Positions 17,236 to 26,191 are shown, numbered from the stretch's first letter. The stretch: 64,000 nucleotides of DNA from Alkalicoccobacillus porphyridii (GCF_007293315.1 NZ_VLXZ01000003.1:186001-250000), one strand, 5' to 3'. Translations and numbers: made by a program. Notes: a model not told the origin generated them from the sequence alone.

Positions 17236-17431
17236 TCTTGGTAAGTATATGTATCTTCTTGGTAACTCCAGCAAAGTTCTTGGTAACATGCTTTCGATCT
17301 TGGTAAAAAGCCTATCGTTCTTGGATAGACAGCAGATTTTCTTGGTAAAGCCGATTCCCTCTTGGTAACAGCTCAATTCTTCTTAGTATTAACTCAACTC
17401 TTCTTGCTTTAACCTAAATTCGTCTTGGTAA
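17236..17431. repeat. Array of ten TCTTGGTAA motifs at 21-bp pitch
   Basis: The 9-mer TCTTGGTAA begins at 17236, 17257, 17278, 17298, 17340, 17360 and 17423 exactly, and with one to four changes at 17319, 17381 and 17402. Successive starts are 21, 21, 20, 21, 21, 20, 21, 21 and 21 bases apart, a mean of 20.8, about two turns of B-DNA. The 11-12 bases between cores are not conserved. No open frame spans the array, since the 20-base steps break a 7-codon repeat. It lies between convergent genes, after a terminator. Arrays with such pitch put every motif on one face of the helix and suggest protein binding; the function is unknown. Confidence 0.85.
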
Positions 17432-17503
17432 ACTTCCACACTGCGAGTCAAGTCCTTATTATTGTGTAAATAGTAATACCGATACCTACCTTAAAACAAG
17501 CGG

Positions 17504-17617
17504 ACGAAAATGGAGGGCCGACACCTGCGGGATGAAAAGGTTCAATGAGATAAATCGACGGAGTCGAGTTAGCTCATTACCTTCCCGCGGTAAGCGTGCC
17601 CCCATTTTCGGGAGCGG
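17504..17617. repeat. Bacillaceae-type dispersed hairpin element, copy A
   Basis: A roughly 114-base imperfect palindrome: AAAATGGAGGGC at the left pairs with GCCCCCATTTT at the right, and inside it CCTGCGGGA pairs with TCCCGCGG and AATGAG with CTCATT. AAGCGTG and GGAGCGG near the right end match the element at 41131-41249. From general knowledge, GC-rich elements with CTGCGGGA and CCGCGGAAAGCG arms are scattered in intergenic DNA of many Bacillaceae. The small frame within it is not a believable gene. Confidence 0.7.
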
Positions 17618-17636
17618 CAGCCGAAGAAACAAAATA

Positions 17637-18392
17637 TTATCCGTCCTCTACCCTCTCCAGAGATATACGTGCCATACCTGTTACTCTCAGAGTATCTCCT
17701 TCTCCAAATGTAAGCGTGACTGAAGTTGCTTCCACGGTATCTTCAGGCATTTCATCCATTTGCTCTTGACCTTCTGCTTCTAAACCAATGATTTCAAACA
17801 CTCGAGGTTCAGCTCCGGCAGTGAACAACTCTAGATTAGCAATGCCTGCAACGTTCGGGGTGATTTGATAGGTGCCTGGCTCAATATCTAGTCCAACCTC
17901 CCAAACTCCAGAGAAGAGTTCACTTGTATATTCAGTGGCTAAAGGCTGTAAAACGAGAGCTTGCAGTCCATCGAAGGATACGGTGTCCGTCTCTTCTAGC
18001 GTCATTGCGATGACATACGTACTATAAAATGGTCCATATAATGTATCATGGAAAAGCAGCTCACCCTCTTCAGAGTGTATATATACATTACCCGCTGACC
18101 CTTCTCCACCCTCTATCATCCAACCACCATCTGCTATCGCATAGCGTCCAGTTGGCACCTGAAGTTCGTGAAGCATTTCATCCTGTTCCATTTCTATGAC
18201 GATCGAATCATCTGGACTCGCAGCCGGTCGCTCAGAGGTCTCTGGCCGTGGTTCACCAAACCGCTCTAATATCTCCGCCTTCTCTTCATTTAACAATTCT
18301 CCATTCTCCTCATATGCCTCCGCTTCGTCGGTTTTACTTTGACATCCGAGAAGGAATACCAAACATAGACCAAAAAGAAACCATTTATCCAT
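17637..18392 (-). CDS. Lipoprotein encoded with an ABC exporter
   Basis: 251 residues from the ATG at 18392, preceded by AGGGG; an in-frame start six codons earlier lies inside the ABC ATPase stop region. FLFGLCLVFLLGC is a lipoprotein signal with Cys near residue 16. The mature part is very acidic and has two similar halves: PTGRYAIADGGWMIEGG/GNVYIHSEEGELL and EPGTYQITPNVAGIANLELF, which look like repeated small beta domains (the GTYxI pattern seen in surface proteins). No family was recognised. It is the last gene of a four-gene unit with an ATPase and two permeases, so it may be a sensor, an immunity factor or a substrate-handling partner. Confidence 0.75.
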   Translation of the reverse strand: MDKWFLFGLCLVFLLGCQSKTDEAEAYEENGELLNEEKAEILERFGEPRPETSERPAASPDDSIVIEMEQDEMLHELQVPTGRYAIADGGWMIEGGEGSAGNVYIHSEEGELLFHDTLYGPFYSTYVIAMTLEETDTVSFDGLQALVLQPLATEYTSELFSGVWEVGLDIEPGTYQITPNVAGIANLELFTAGAEPRVFEIIGLEAEGQEQMDEMPEDTVEATSVTLTFGEGDTLRVTGMARISLERVEDG

Positions 18393-18402
18393 ACGAACCC
18401 CT

Positions 18403-19293
18403 TTAAGCATAGAATTTCTCGTAGTATTCTAATGTACCGAGCGGACCTATGGTTAAGTCTGTCCCTTTATACTCTAACAACCGTTGGATCCATTCTGTCT
18501 GTTGCTCGGCTGACAGAACATCAAAGGGAATACATAATAATCGGTTCGCCAAATATACATGATTGTCGGGCAAGGAAACAGCTGCGCATAATTGATCGTA
18601 TTGATCTTTTTTGATGCCCACTTTTATATAATCACTCTGTTTCTCATGAAATCGTTGCTCATGGATAAATTGGCCATCCCGTAGATACAGAACACGATCT
18701 GCATAAAGGTCTAGGTTTTCAAGCAAGTGAGAGGCAACAAAGACAAGCTTATCTTGTTGCTTAAAATCAAGGAGTTGCTTTGAAATAATGGCTACATTCT
18801 CTACGTCTAGGCCATTCATGACCTCATCTAAAAGCATAATTTTCGTATCCGCGGCAACCATCATGGCAAAGCAGAGGCGTTGGCGCATGCCTAACGAGTA
18901 GGTTTTAACTTTTTTCTTAACGTAATGATCCATTTTTAACGATGCAGTAAGCGTAGGGATATGTGTTCTTGTGCCTTTCCACATGTCTGCATATAGCTTG
19001 AGGTGATCCATGCCCGTTAACTCTGCAAATAATTCGCTTTGATCAGGGAACGTAGTAAGCTGTTTATGGATCGCGACCTGCTGCTTCTCTGACTGATAGG
19101 AATAGGTTTTGTCGACGGTGACCTTTCCACTGTCCGGTTTGATTGAATGACTGATTACTTTAAATAACGTTGTTTTGCCCGTTCCATTAGGGGCAACCAG
19201 ACCGATAATTTCTCCCTTTTTAGCTGTTAATGAAAGGTTCTGAAGCACCTGCTTATCTTTATATGCAATCGATACTTTCTTTAATTCAAGCAA
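18403..19293 (-). CDS. ABC transporter ATP-binding protein
   Basis: 296 residues from the TTG at 19293, chosen because AGGAG lies 8 bases upstream (a GTG three codons earlier abuts the site). Walker A is APNGTGKTT, the signature YSLGMRQRL, Walker B IMLLDEV, and the switch His is in VASHLLE. A C-terminal extension of about 90 residues follows the nucleotide-binding domain. This is the CcmA/NatA-like exporter group that works with two separate membrane subunits. Overlap of 8 bases with the upstream permease indicates translational coupling. Confidence 0.9.
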   Translation of the reverse strand: MLELKKVSIAYKDKQVLQNLSLTAKKGEIIGLVAPNGTGKTTLFKVISHSIKPDSGKVTVDKTYSYQSEKQQVAIHKQLTTFPDQSELFAELTGMDHLKLYADMWKGTRTHIPTLTASLKMDHYVKKKVKTYSLGMRQRLCFAMMVAADTKIMLLDEVMNGLDVENVAIISKQLLDFKQQDKLVFVASHLLENLDLYADRVLYLRDGQFIHEQRFHEKQSDYIKVGIKKDQYDQLCAAVSLPDNHVYLANRLLCIPFDVLSAEQQTEWIQRLLEYKGTDLTIGPLGTLEYYEKFYA

Positions 19294-20434
19294 CCTTCTC
19301 ACTCCTCTGCTTGTTAAGATAGGGTTTCTTGTGCAACAACGAGATTAGAAGCCATTGCACAAAGATAAAGGCTAGAAGGACAATCATTGCATAGCGGATA
19401 TCAACCTGACTATTGCCTAAATCTAATGCCATCTCTCCCGATAAAACATAGGGTACATCCAAAAAGGAAGAGACATGAAGCCATGGAATCGTCCAATGAA
19501 AAATAGTTAGTAGATCCGCGACAAAAAAGAGAGCTATTGCAATAAAGATAGTCGCGTACGTATTTTTAACAAGCATATTTAACAGGATCGTTAAAAAGAG
19601 AACCGCCCCGATTCCAATCGTTAAACCAGCGAATACATAGAAAATATAAATGCCCGTTGAGACTGCCTGGTACTCCCCATTGAAATAGATTGTGACTGGA
19701 TAAAGAAAGCTTCCTGTACCAGCCTCTAAATAACTAATGAGAAAGGCCACTCCAATGCCAAGTGCTAAAATAAGAAGCGTACTTGTAAAATAAACGGAAA
19801 ACTTAGCTAAAATCTTATTGATAGCTGAAAGAGGGAATCCGTGCATGATCGTTTGGTGTGTTTTTTCATATACAACAATGGAGCTTGCAAACACAATAAT
19901 AAAGACAAAAAGATAGAGCCCACTAATCGTTGTTAACGCATCAACTAGATAGTCGCTAGAGCCCTGTTCGTCTGTCATCAATGGCAATTGGTGCTCTTCC
20001 ATGTAGGATAAAAAAGCCTCATCCTTATGTATCTGTTCTATCGGCACAATCAATCGTTCATGTATTCCAATGTTATCTAGCTCATAATTTCTTAATCTAT
20101 TCGCATTAATTAGCCTTCCTTGTTCAATGTATTCTTCGAGCTCATTTTCCCTCAGATGCCAAATTTGCATATTCACTGCGGATAACTCTGCAAGTAAATT
20201 TTGATAAACCTCTTCGCCTTCAGGCTGTTCCCTCAAGTCCTCGGGGAAAAAATCAATCTGATAATTCACCGAACCACTTTCATATTGTTTTTCATGGTAT
20301 AAATTTTCCATGTCTGTATCGTGATAGGTGTAGTAAAAGAGGCCAAAGAATAAAAAAACAACAAGACCGAGAAACCAATTTCGTTTGGTAAGAAACAATA
20401 GCTTTGTCTCAAATGCAGCAAATCGCCTAAACAT
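19286..20434 (-). CDS. ABC transporter permease subunit
   Basis: 382 residues from the ATG at 20434 (MFRRFAAFETKLLF), preceded by GGAGG. One N-terminal span (WFLGLVVFLFFGLFYYTY), an extracytoplasmic domain of about 160 residues, then five to six spans beginning ISGLYLFVFIIVFASSIVVYE. This layout is the ABC-2 type found in Bacillus export systems. It pairs with the next permease upstream; both have large external domains, which suggests handling of a peptide or envelope component rather than a small drug. Confidence 0.8.
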   Translation of the reverse strand: MFRRFAAFETKLLFLTKRNWFLGLVVFLFFGLFYYTYHDTDMENLYHEKQYESGSVNYQIDFFPEDLREQPEGEEVYQNLLAELSAVNMQIWHLRENELEEYIEQGRLINANRLRNYELDNIGIHERLIVPIEQIHKDEAFLSYMEEHQLPLMTDEQGSSDYLVDALTTISGLYLFVFIIVFASSIVVYEKTHQTIMHGFPLSAINKILAKFSVYFTSTLLILALGIGVAFLISYLEAGTGSFLYPVTIYFNGEYQAVSTGIYIFYVFAGLTIGIGAVLFLTILLNMLVKNTYATIFIAIALFFVADLLTIFHWTIPWLHVSSFLDVPYVLSGEMALDLGNSQVDIRYAMIVLLAFIFVQWLLISLLHKKPYLNKQRSEKVA

Positions 20435-20450
20435 ACATGCCCCCCTCCTC

Positions 20451-21650
20451 TCACGCATAATATCTCTCTTTTGTGATGATCTTACTGAGGGTGAGTAAAA
20501 GTCCTTCGACCATAACAACGGTTAGTAACAGTATGACTAAGCCACTAATAAAGGTTATTGAATCTGTCATAAATAAATAATTCATTTCACCAGCTGCTAT
20601 TTTTCCAAAGTCAATATATGTCTGGGGCCAGTACCCTACATCTATTCCTAAAACCGTTTCAGATGTCCGGTCTCTAAATACGCGTTCAAAGAGTAGAATA
20701 AACGACGTTACACCTAAAACAAGCCATGCTTGTTTCAATAAAAGACTGCCTACCATCGTCAGTCGAATAAATAAGAATAATAGAATGACTAAATAGACAA
20801 GCGATTTCAGCAAAAATGTTCCCATCGACATCAAGTCGTACTGATCAGATGTGAGATCGTCAAAGCTGGTCAAATATGGAATGGCTAAATCAAGATGCCC
20901 AAACCCATTTAAGATAGAAACTAAAAGCATACAAAAAGCGAGTAGTAAGGCAAGTGCCGTGGCAGTGTATGTCAAAACAACTCCACTCTTAAGATTGATG
21001 ATTTTGTACCAGCTTATTGGCATTCCTTGCTTAATGGACGGATGCTCTCGATCTCGCATGAGAACATCGCAGCTAAAGTAAATAGCTAGAAAAATAAACC
21101 AAGGACCAGCAACGAGTAGTGCTTGCTCAAGTACTTGAATCGCCGACTTTTGTTCAAGCATTGAAAGAGTAAGCGGTGAATCCATATGTAATAATGACTG
21201 ATAGCGATGATCTGTATAGTACTCGAAGTGCATTCTGTCCATATTCGGATAAGTTGAGCCTTCAAACATACTTGGATCAGATATGACTGTAAGCTCTGTC
21301 ACATCGTATTGCAGCTTTAAGCGCAAATATCGTGCAGCATCTTGGTTTTCATACGCATGGATTAGCTTAGAACGGAGCTGATTATGAAAGAACGTCTCTA
21401 CATAAATCGCTCGTCCCGTACGTGAATTTGTACCTGTGTAGCCTGATCGCACTCTTCCTTCCAGCATAAACTGATCATTTTCCAAATCAATCGCAATCTC
21501 CTCATGATCAAGCACATGAACCGTTTGCTTATCAGGAAGAATAATCAAGCAATAGCAAGCCACACCAAGTAATAAAAACAATATAAAATATAAATTCTTT
21601 TTACTCCTCACCATTAACCCTAGCTCATGAGTAAAGAATGAACGATACAT
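20451..21650 (-). CDS. ABC transporter permease subunit
   Basis: 399 residues, with GAGAGG 7 bases before the ATG. It has the same layout as its neighbour: a first span (NLYFILFLLLGVACYCLIIL), an external domain of about 150 residues, then LVAGPWFIFLAIYFSCDVLM and four further spans. First gene of the four-gene unit that runs left to the lipoprotein at 17637. The two permeases are only weakly similar but share architecture, so they probably form a heterodimer. Confidence 0.8.
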   Translation of the reverse strand: MYRSFFTHELGLMVRSKKNLYFILFLLLGVACYCLIILPDKQTVHVLDHEEIAIDLENDQFMLEGRVRSGYTGTNSRTGRAIYVETFFHNQLRSKLIHAYENQDAARYLRLKLQYDVTELTVISDPSMFEGSTYPNMDRMHFEYYTDHRYQSLLHMDSPLTLSMLEQKSAIQVLEQALLVAGPWFIFLAIYFSCDVLMRDREHPSIKQGMPISWYKIINLKSGVVLTYTATALALLLAFCMLLVSILNGFGHLDLAIPYLTSFDDLTSDQYDLMSMGTFLLKSLVYLVILLFLFIRLTMVGSLLLKQAWLVLGVTSFILLFERVFRDRTSETVLGIDVGYWPQTYIDFGKIAAGEMNYLFMTDSITFISGLVILLLTVVMVEGLLLTLSKIITKERYYA

Positions 21651-21799
21651 AGCATAGCCTCTCTTATCTAGATGACATCCACAATATAAACAAAATTATC
21701 CATATTAATTGTAGCAGAAGAAATAATAGAAGTATATGAATCTTCGAACAAATTGTATGATCTACCAATCTCTCCCTTTCGAATTAGCGAACATGCACA

Positions 21800-21827
21800 T
21801 TGTATAAAAACACTGGCTTGATATACT
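21800..21827 (+). promoter_or_regulatory. Likely promoter of the SsuABC-type operon
   Basis: TTGTAT and TATACT are separated by 16 bases and lie about 40 bases before the first gene. No riboswitch or transcription-attenuator hairpin was seen in the short leader. Confidence 0.5.
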
Positions 21828-21866
21828 TGCGCTAATAAATTTCGTTATTGAAAGAAGGGACAAACA

Positions 21867-22625
21867 ATGAGCTTGGTTGTATCAGAAGTAAATAAATCAT
21901 TTGGTCAGGGGTCATCAAAAAAGCATGTATTAAAAGATATCTCCTTCACCGGAAAGGAACATGAATTTATTTGTATTCTTGGCCATAGCGGCTGTGGGAA
22001 GTCAACGCTTCTTAATGTGTTGGCGGGATTTTCTGCTCCTGATGATGGGAGTGTGACAGTAAATGAAAAGGCGATTAAAGGGCCGCACCGTGAACGTGGC
22101 GTTGTTTTTCAAGAGCATGCCTTATTTCCTTGGTATACCGTTTTAGATAACATTGCGATGGGACCAAGTCTAGAAGGGCTTTCTAAATCAGAGTCTCGAG
22201 AAATTGCCTCTTCTTATCTAGAGCTAGTTGGTTTATCAGATTGCGCCGATCAATTTCCAAATCAGTTATCTGGTGGGATGAAGCAGCGCGTGGGAATTGC
22301 TAGAGCACTAGCAAATAAGCCTCGCATTCTCTTGATGGATGAACCGTTTGGCGCCCTTGATATTCTTACTCGAGAGACGATGCGTAAGGAGCTGCTCTCT
22401 ATCTGGTTACAACTTAAAACGATGGTTATTTTCGTCACCCATAGTATAGAGGAAGCGGTCCACCTGGCTGACCGAGTTCTTGTCATGAAACATGGAGAGA
22501 TTGCTTTAAACAAGGAAATTACACTTGAGCGACCAAGAAAGTCAGATGATTCTGAATTCATTTCTATCTCCAAGGAGCTGCAATCTGTTTTAGAAACGAT
22601 TGAATCCACACGGGGGGTGTCCTAA
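21867..22625 (+). CDS. ABC importer ATPase, nitrate/sulfonate/taurine class
   Basis: 252 residues. Walker A is GHSGCGKST, Q-loop VFQEHALFPWYTVLDN, signature LSGGMKQRVGIARAL, Walker B ILLMDEPFGALD, and switch His in VTHSIEEAVHLADRV. The LFPW and DILTRETMRKEL features are characteristic of the SsuB/TauB/NrtD group. It energises the permease and binding protein encoded next. The gene abuts the permease without a gap. Confidence 0.92.
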   Translation: MSLVVSEVNKSFGQGSSKKHVLKDISFTGKEHEFICILGHSGCGKSTLLNVLAGFSAPDDGSVTVNEKAIKGPHRERGVVFQEHALFPWYTVLDNIAMGPSLEGLSKSESREIASSYLELVGLSDCADQFPNQLSGGMKQRVGIARALANKPRILLMDEPFGALDILTRETMRKELLSIWLQLKTMVIFVTHSIEEAVHLADRVLVMKHGEIALNKEITLERPRKSDDSEFISISKELQSVLETIESTRGVS

Positions 22626-23486
22626 ATGGCGGCAACGGATACACCTAAGGAGACCTTAGTCACAACGAAAAGAAAGCCTAAAACAAACTCGCTTCTCTTT
22701 GATCGTGAAGGTTTGTTTCGCGGAATCACCGTCGCTAGCTTTTTTATCATTTGGCAACTGATTGGCATGCTTAATCAACAAATTGAGTGGATGAACCCAA
22801 CCTTCCTTCCTACCCCCGTTAACGTAGCTGAAGCTGCATTACGTTTGCAGGAGCAAGGTGTATTATTTGCACATATTTGGTCAAGTACTTGGCGGTTATT
22901 GTTAGGTTTTATACTAGGTGTTGTCATTGCGGTCATTTTAGCTTTTCTCGTTGCAAAATTTAAACCAATCCAAAATGTGATAGAACCACTTATCAATATG
23001 ATTGGCCCTATCCCTCCCTTTGCCCTATTGCCAATTTTTATTATTTGGCTGGGTGTTGGTGAACTGCCAAAGCTCACACTTATTATGTATGCAACAGCCA
23101 TTCCGATGATTGCCTATACAGTAGATGGGATCCGCAATGTGAATCCACTGCTGATACGATCAGCTTTGTCACTTGGGGCGACTCAATGGCAGGTATTTAA
23201 ACGAGTGATTTTGCCATCGTCACTGCCTCCCATTTTTGTTGGAATGCGTGTCACTCTGGCGATTGCCTTTTCAGCGATGGTGGTTGCTGAAATGATCGGC
23301 TCGCATTCAGGGCTCGGTTACTTAATTATTGATTCGAGAAACTTCTTTCAGATGGACAATATGTTTTTAGCGGCAGCCTTAATCGGGGTACTTTATTCAA
23401 TTTTTGCGCTTATTTTAGGTCAAATCGAAAAACGACTATTCAAATGGAAATATGGAACACAAATGAACGACGCCATTTCAAAATAA
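22626..23486 (+). CDS. ABC importer permease, SsuC/TauC type
   Basis: 286 residues with six membrane spans. The ATPase-coupling EAA loop reads IRSALSLGATQWQVFKRVILPSSLPPIFVGMRVTLAIAFSAMVVAEMIG, typical of the family. The N-terminus has a polar tail of about 30 residues. The start codon follows the ATPase stop by one base and GGGGGTG lies just upstream, so the genes are coupled. Confidence 0.92.
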   Translation: MAATDTPKETLVTTKRKPKTNSLLFDREGLFRGITVASFFIIWQLIGMLNQQIEWMNPTFLPTPVNVAEAALRLQEQGVLFAHIWSSTWRLLLGFILGVVIAVILAFLVAKFKPIQNVIEPLINMIGPIPPFALLPIFIIWLGVGELPKLTLIMYATAIPMIAYTVDGIRNVNPLLIRSALSLGATQWQVFKRVILPSSLPPIFVGMRVTLAIAFSAMVVAEMIGSHSGLGYLIIDSRNFFQMDNMFLAAALIGVLYSIFALILGQIEKRLFKWKYGTQMNDAISK

Positions 23487-23514
23487 AAAATACGATCAGG
23501 AGTGGATATACGTT

Positions 23515-24543
23515 ATGAAAAAAACAATAAGATGGATGAGTGCTGGAGCTGCGCTCTCCGCTATTACTCTTTTAAGTGCATGTTCAGATAATGAAGCACC
23601 ATCAACCACAGGAGACTCAGACCTTGAAACAACAGATGTTACTCTTTACGGCGTGATTGATACTCAAGTATCTGCACAGCAGGTGATTGCTGATGAGATG
23701 GGATTTTTTGAGGATGAAGGACTAAATGTGACCAACACGATTGTCCAATCCGGACCTGATATCGGTCCGCTCATTGCAAGTGGGGATGCTGAGGCAAGCT
23801 TTGAAACAACGATTACCAACATAACCTTAAAAGCATCCAATGTAGATAATGTAATTGTTGCGCCAATGGCGAATATATCAGGTACTCAGGCGGTGATTGC
23901 CAGCCCTGAGTTCGAGATCAATAGCGCTGAAGACATTGAAGGAGCCACTATTGGTATGGTTCAGGGGGCTGGGGTGACCATTGCTCTTCAGAATATGGCT
24001 GATGAACTTGGTGTCGATATGGACCAGGTAGAATTTATTAATATGTCACCTACTGATCAAATTGCCGCTCTCGATAATGGGAACATAGACATCATGGCTG
24101 CTTGGGAGCCTTGGATTACAACCGGTGTAGAGCAGGGAGCGGAGTTTTTATTTAGTGGAAACTATTCTGAGCTACCTGGTGCAGAGGGAGAAGTGGAATG
24201 GATGCAATATTATTCTACCTTCCAAGTATCTGAGGAGTTTTTAGAAGAAAACCCTAACACGGTGAAAGCATTACTTCGCGCCCTGCAGCGTGCAACCGAT
24301 TATATCAATGAAGATCGTGAAGGTGCTTTGGATATTATGGATGCATCTATTCAGAACCTTCCTCGAGAACAGATTGCAGAAATTATGGATCGGAATGTCT
24401 ATTCCATGGAGATCAAGGACGACTTAAAACCAGGATCAGATACCATAGCTGACCACCTTGAACGTATGGGTAGCATTCAGTCGGTTCCCGCATTTGAGGA
24501 CTATACTGACTTTACCCTGTTAGAAGAGCTTCAAGCCGAATAG
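23515..24543 (+). CDS. ABC importer substrate-binding lipoprotein, NMT1/SsuA type
   Basis: 342 residues with lipobox LLSACS (Cys at about 23) and an acidic linker. The fold is NMT1/SsuA-like: DTQVSAQQVIADEMGFFEDEGLNVTN, LIASGDAEASFETTI, DIEGATIGMVQGAGVT and IDIMAAWEPWIT are the expected ligand-cleft segments. Relatives bind sulfonates, taurine, nitrate or thiamine precursors; here no desulfonating monooxygenase or thi gene is nearby, so the ligand stays open. The operon ends in a strong terminator. Confidence 0.88.
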   Translation: MKKTIRWMSAGAALSAITLLSACSDNEAPSTTGDSDLETTDVTLYGVIDTQVSAQQVIADEMGFFEDEGLNVTNTIVQSGPDIGPLIASGDAEASFETTITNITLKASNVDNVIVAPMANISGTQAVIASPEFEINSAEDIEGATIGMVQGAGVTIALQNMADELGVDMDQVEFINMSPTDQIAALDNGNIDIMAAWEPWITTGVEQGAEFLFSGNYSELPGAEGEVEWMQYYSTFQVSEEFLEENPNTVKALLRALQRATDYINEDREGALDIMDASIQNLPREQIAEIMDRNVYSMEIKDDLKPGSDTIADHLERMGSIQSVPAFEDYTDFTLLEELQAE

Positions 24544-24553
24544 CACATAAAGC

Positions 24554-24586
24554 ACCAGATAAGGCAGACTGCCTTATCTGGTTTTT
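24554..24586 (+). terminator. Terminator after the SsuABC-type operon
   Basis: CCAGATAAGGCA-GAC-TGCCTTATCTGG followed by TTTTTT, a perfect 12-bp stem. Confidence 0.93.
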
Positions 24587-24604
24587 TGTGCGATGAATGC
24601 ACCA

Positions 24605-24635
24605 TGTATAAAACTCGATTACTCCACACATGGTA
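24605..24635 (+). promoter_or_regulatory. Candidate sigma-G promoter of the ger operon
   Basis: TGTATA and CATGGTA are 18 bases apart, fitting the forespore sigma-G pattern TGNATA-N17-18-CATNNTA. The start would fall about 30 bases before the gerAA ribosome site. Germinant-receptor operons are known sigma-G targets, so position and sequence agree. Confidence 0.6.
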
Positions 24636-24670
24636 AGGGTGAGTACATAAAGTCCAATTGGGGGTGTGTC

Positions 24671-26191
24671 GTGTTTAGAAAATGGAAGCAGCATCGTCTT
24701 CAAAGAAAAATAAATCAGTCGACACGCCCCTCCACCCATTCCTTTGAAGAGCTTTTAAAAACCTGCAGGCTTTCTTCTGATTTCGAGATATATCAACTCT
24801 CAAAAAATAGTCCGATCACGCTCTATTATTATGCGTCTGTTATTAAACCGGAAATCCTCCATGACGAGATACTTCCTGCTCTTCAACAAGTGAATCAACT
24901 TTCCTTGGAGGAATTAAGACAAGCCATTTCTATTGAAAACAATGAGATTATAGAAGCTGTGGAAGACTTAATGGATGGCTTAATGCGGGGCAGTGTGATC
25001 ATCCACTCCACTCAAACACCAAAGCAATTTCTATTAGTGCCAGCAGAGCATATAGAAAACCGTTCTGTCAGCCTACCTGAGGTGGAATTCAGTGTGGTTG
25101 GGCCAAAAGAAGCCTTTGTTGAACCTTTGCAGACCAATCTAAATCTTATACGAAAACGAATACCTATTCCTGAATTAGTCGTTAAGGAATACACAATTGG
25201 TGATCTCAGCAAATCTAAAACGGCAATTCTATATCTTCATGGTATCGCAAATGAACAAGTCGTTCATACGCTCACACAACGCATCACCGACATCCAATTT
25301 GATCAAATTGTCGATAGTTCGTTTGTGGCACAGCTGATCGCGGATGATTCCAATTCTGTGTTCCCACAATTAATTGATACAGAACGTCCAGACCGAGTAG
25401 CCTCCCTTTTGGCGGAGGGCAAAGTTGCAGTCATCCTGGATGGCTCTCCCCATGCACTAACCGGGCCTACTTCTTTTGTTGAATTTTTCTCAGCCTTTGA
25501 GGATTATTTTTTACCTTGGCCGATTGCATCTATCTTTCGGTTGATTCGGTTATTTGCCATCTTATTTTCCGTGTTATCTACCGCGTTATATGTAGCGGTT
25601 CTAACGTATCATTATGAAATGATTCCTACTACGCTACTTAATACATTAGTTTCTTCTCGAAGTGGTATACCGTTTCCACCGGTGTTTGAGGCGTTAATTC
25701 TAGAATTGGTCATCGAGTTATTACGCGAGGCTGGTGCTAGACTGCCCGCAAAAATTGGGCAAACCATCGGGATTGTGGGCGGTATCGTCATTGGAACAGC
25801 GGCTGTAGACGCCGGGCTAACCAGTAATATCCTATTAATTATTGTTGCCTTAACAGGACTTGCTTCCTTCACCACCCCCATCTATCAAATGGGTAATACC
25901 ATTCGCCTCATTCGTTTTCCATTTATTTTAGCTGCTCAATGGCTTGGTTTTTTGGGTGTAGCCGCTTGTTTTGCCTTATTCTTGAGCCATCTTTTGGCAT
26001 TAACTTCACTTGGTCACCCCTACTTAGTGCCTATCTACCCATTAAGAGTAGCGGACTTAAAAGACTCATTCTTCCGCTTGCCTTTTAGACTACAAACAAA
26101 GCGCCCGCAAAGCATAAGAGCACAAAAGCAAAACAGATTTAATAAACCTAATGAAAAAAATCACTTGATTCAACCTGATATAGAAGAATAG
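24671..26191 (+). CDS. Spore germinant receptor A subunit
   Basis: 506 residues from a GTG at 24671 after GGGGGTG; an earlier in-frame start at 24593 would lie upstream of the predicted promoter. An N-terminal cytoplasmic domain of about 240 residues precedes four to five spans (SIFRLIRLFAILFSVLSTALYVAVLTY onward). Family motifs are LYLHGIANEQVV, VDSSFVAQLI, SVFPQLIDTERPDR, VAVILDGSPHAL and EDYF, all typical of GerAA/GerKA. It sits in the inner spore membrane and, with the B and C subunits, senses germinant amino acids or sugars. Confidence 0.93.
   Translation: MFRKWKQHRLQRKINQSTRPSTHSFEELLKTCRLSSDFEIYQLSKNSPITLYYYASVIKPEILHDEILPALQQVNQLSLEELRQAISIENNEIIEAVEDLMDGLMRGSVIIHSTQTPKQFLLVPAEHIENRSVSLPEVEFSVVGPKEAFVEPLQTNLNLIRKRIPIPELVVKEYTIGDLSKSKTAILYLHGIANEQVVHTLTQRITDIQFDQIVDSSFVAQLIADDSNSVFPQLIDTERPDRVASLLAEGKVAVILDGSPHALTGPTSFVEFFSAFEDYFLPWPIASIFRLIRLFAILFSVLSTALYVAVLTYHYEMIPTTLLNTLVSSRSGIPFPPVFEALILELVIELLREAGARLPAKIGQTIGIVGGIVIGTAAVDAGLTSNILLIIVALTGLASFTTPIYQMGNTIRLIRFPFILAAQWLGFLGVAACFALFLSHLLALTSLGHPYLVPIYPLRVADLKDSFFRLPFRLQTKRPQSIRAQKQNRFNKPNEKNHLIQPDIEE

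Noticed and set aside
17236-17431. CRISPR array interpretation of the periodic TCTTGGTAA motifs
   Set aside because: The repeated unit is only 9 bases and the spacers 11-12 bases, far below CRISPR sizes, and no cas gene is near.
17532-17723. Open frame of 63 codons on the plus strand
   Set aside because: It lies in the hairpin element and the end of the lipoprotein gene, has no ribosome site, and its Arg/Ser-rich text is an effect of the GC-rich palindrome.
21650-21866. TPP or SAM riboswitch ahead of the SsuABC-type importer
   Set aside because: The leader after the predicted promoter is about 30 bases, and no thi-box, S-box or terminator stem could be found.
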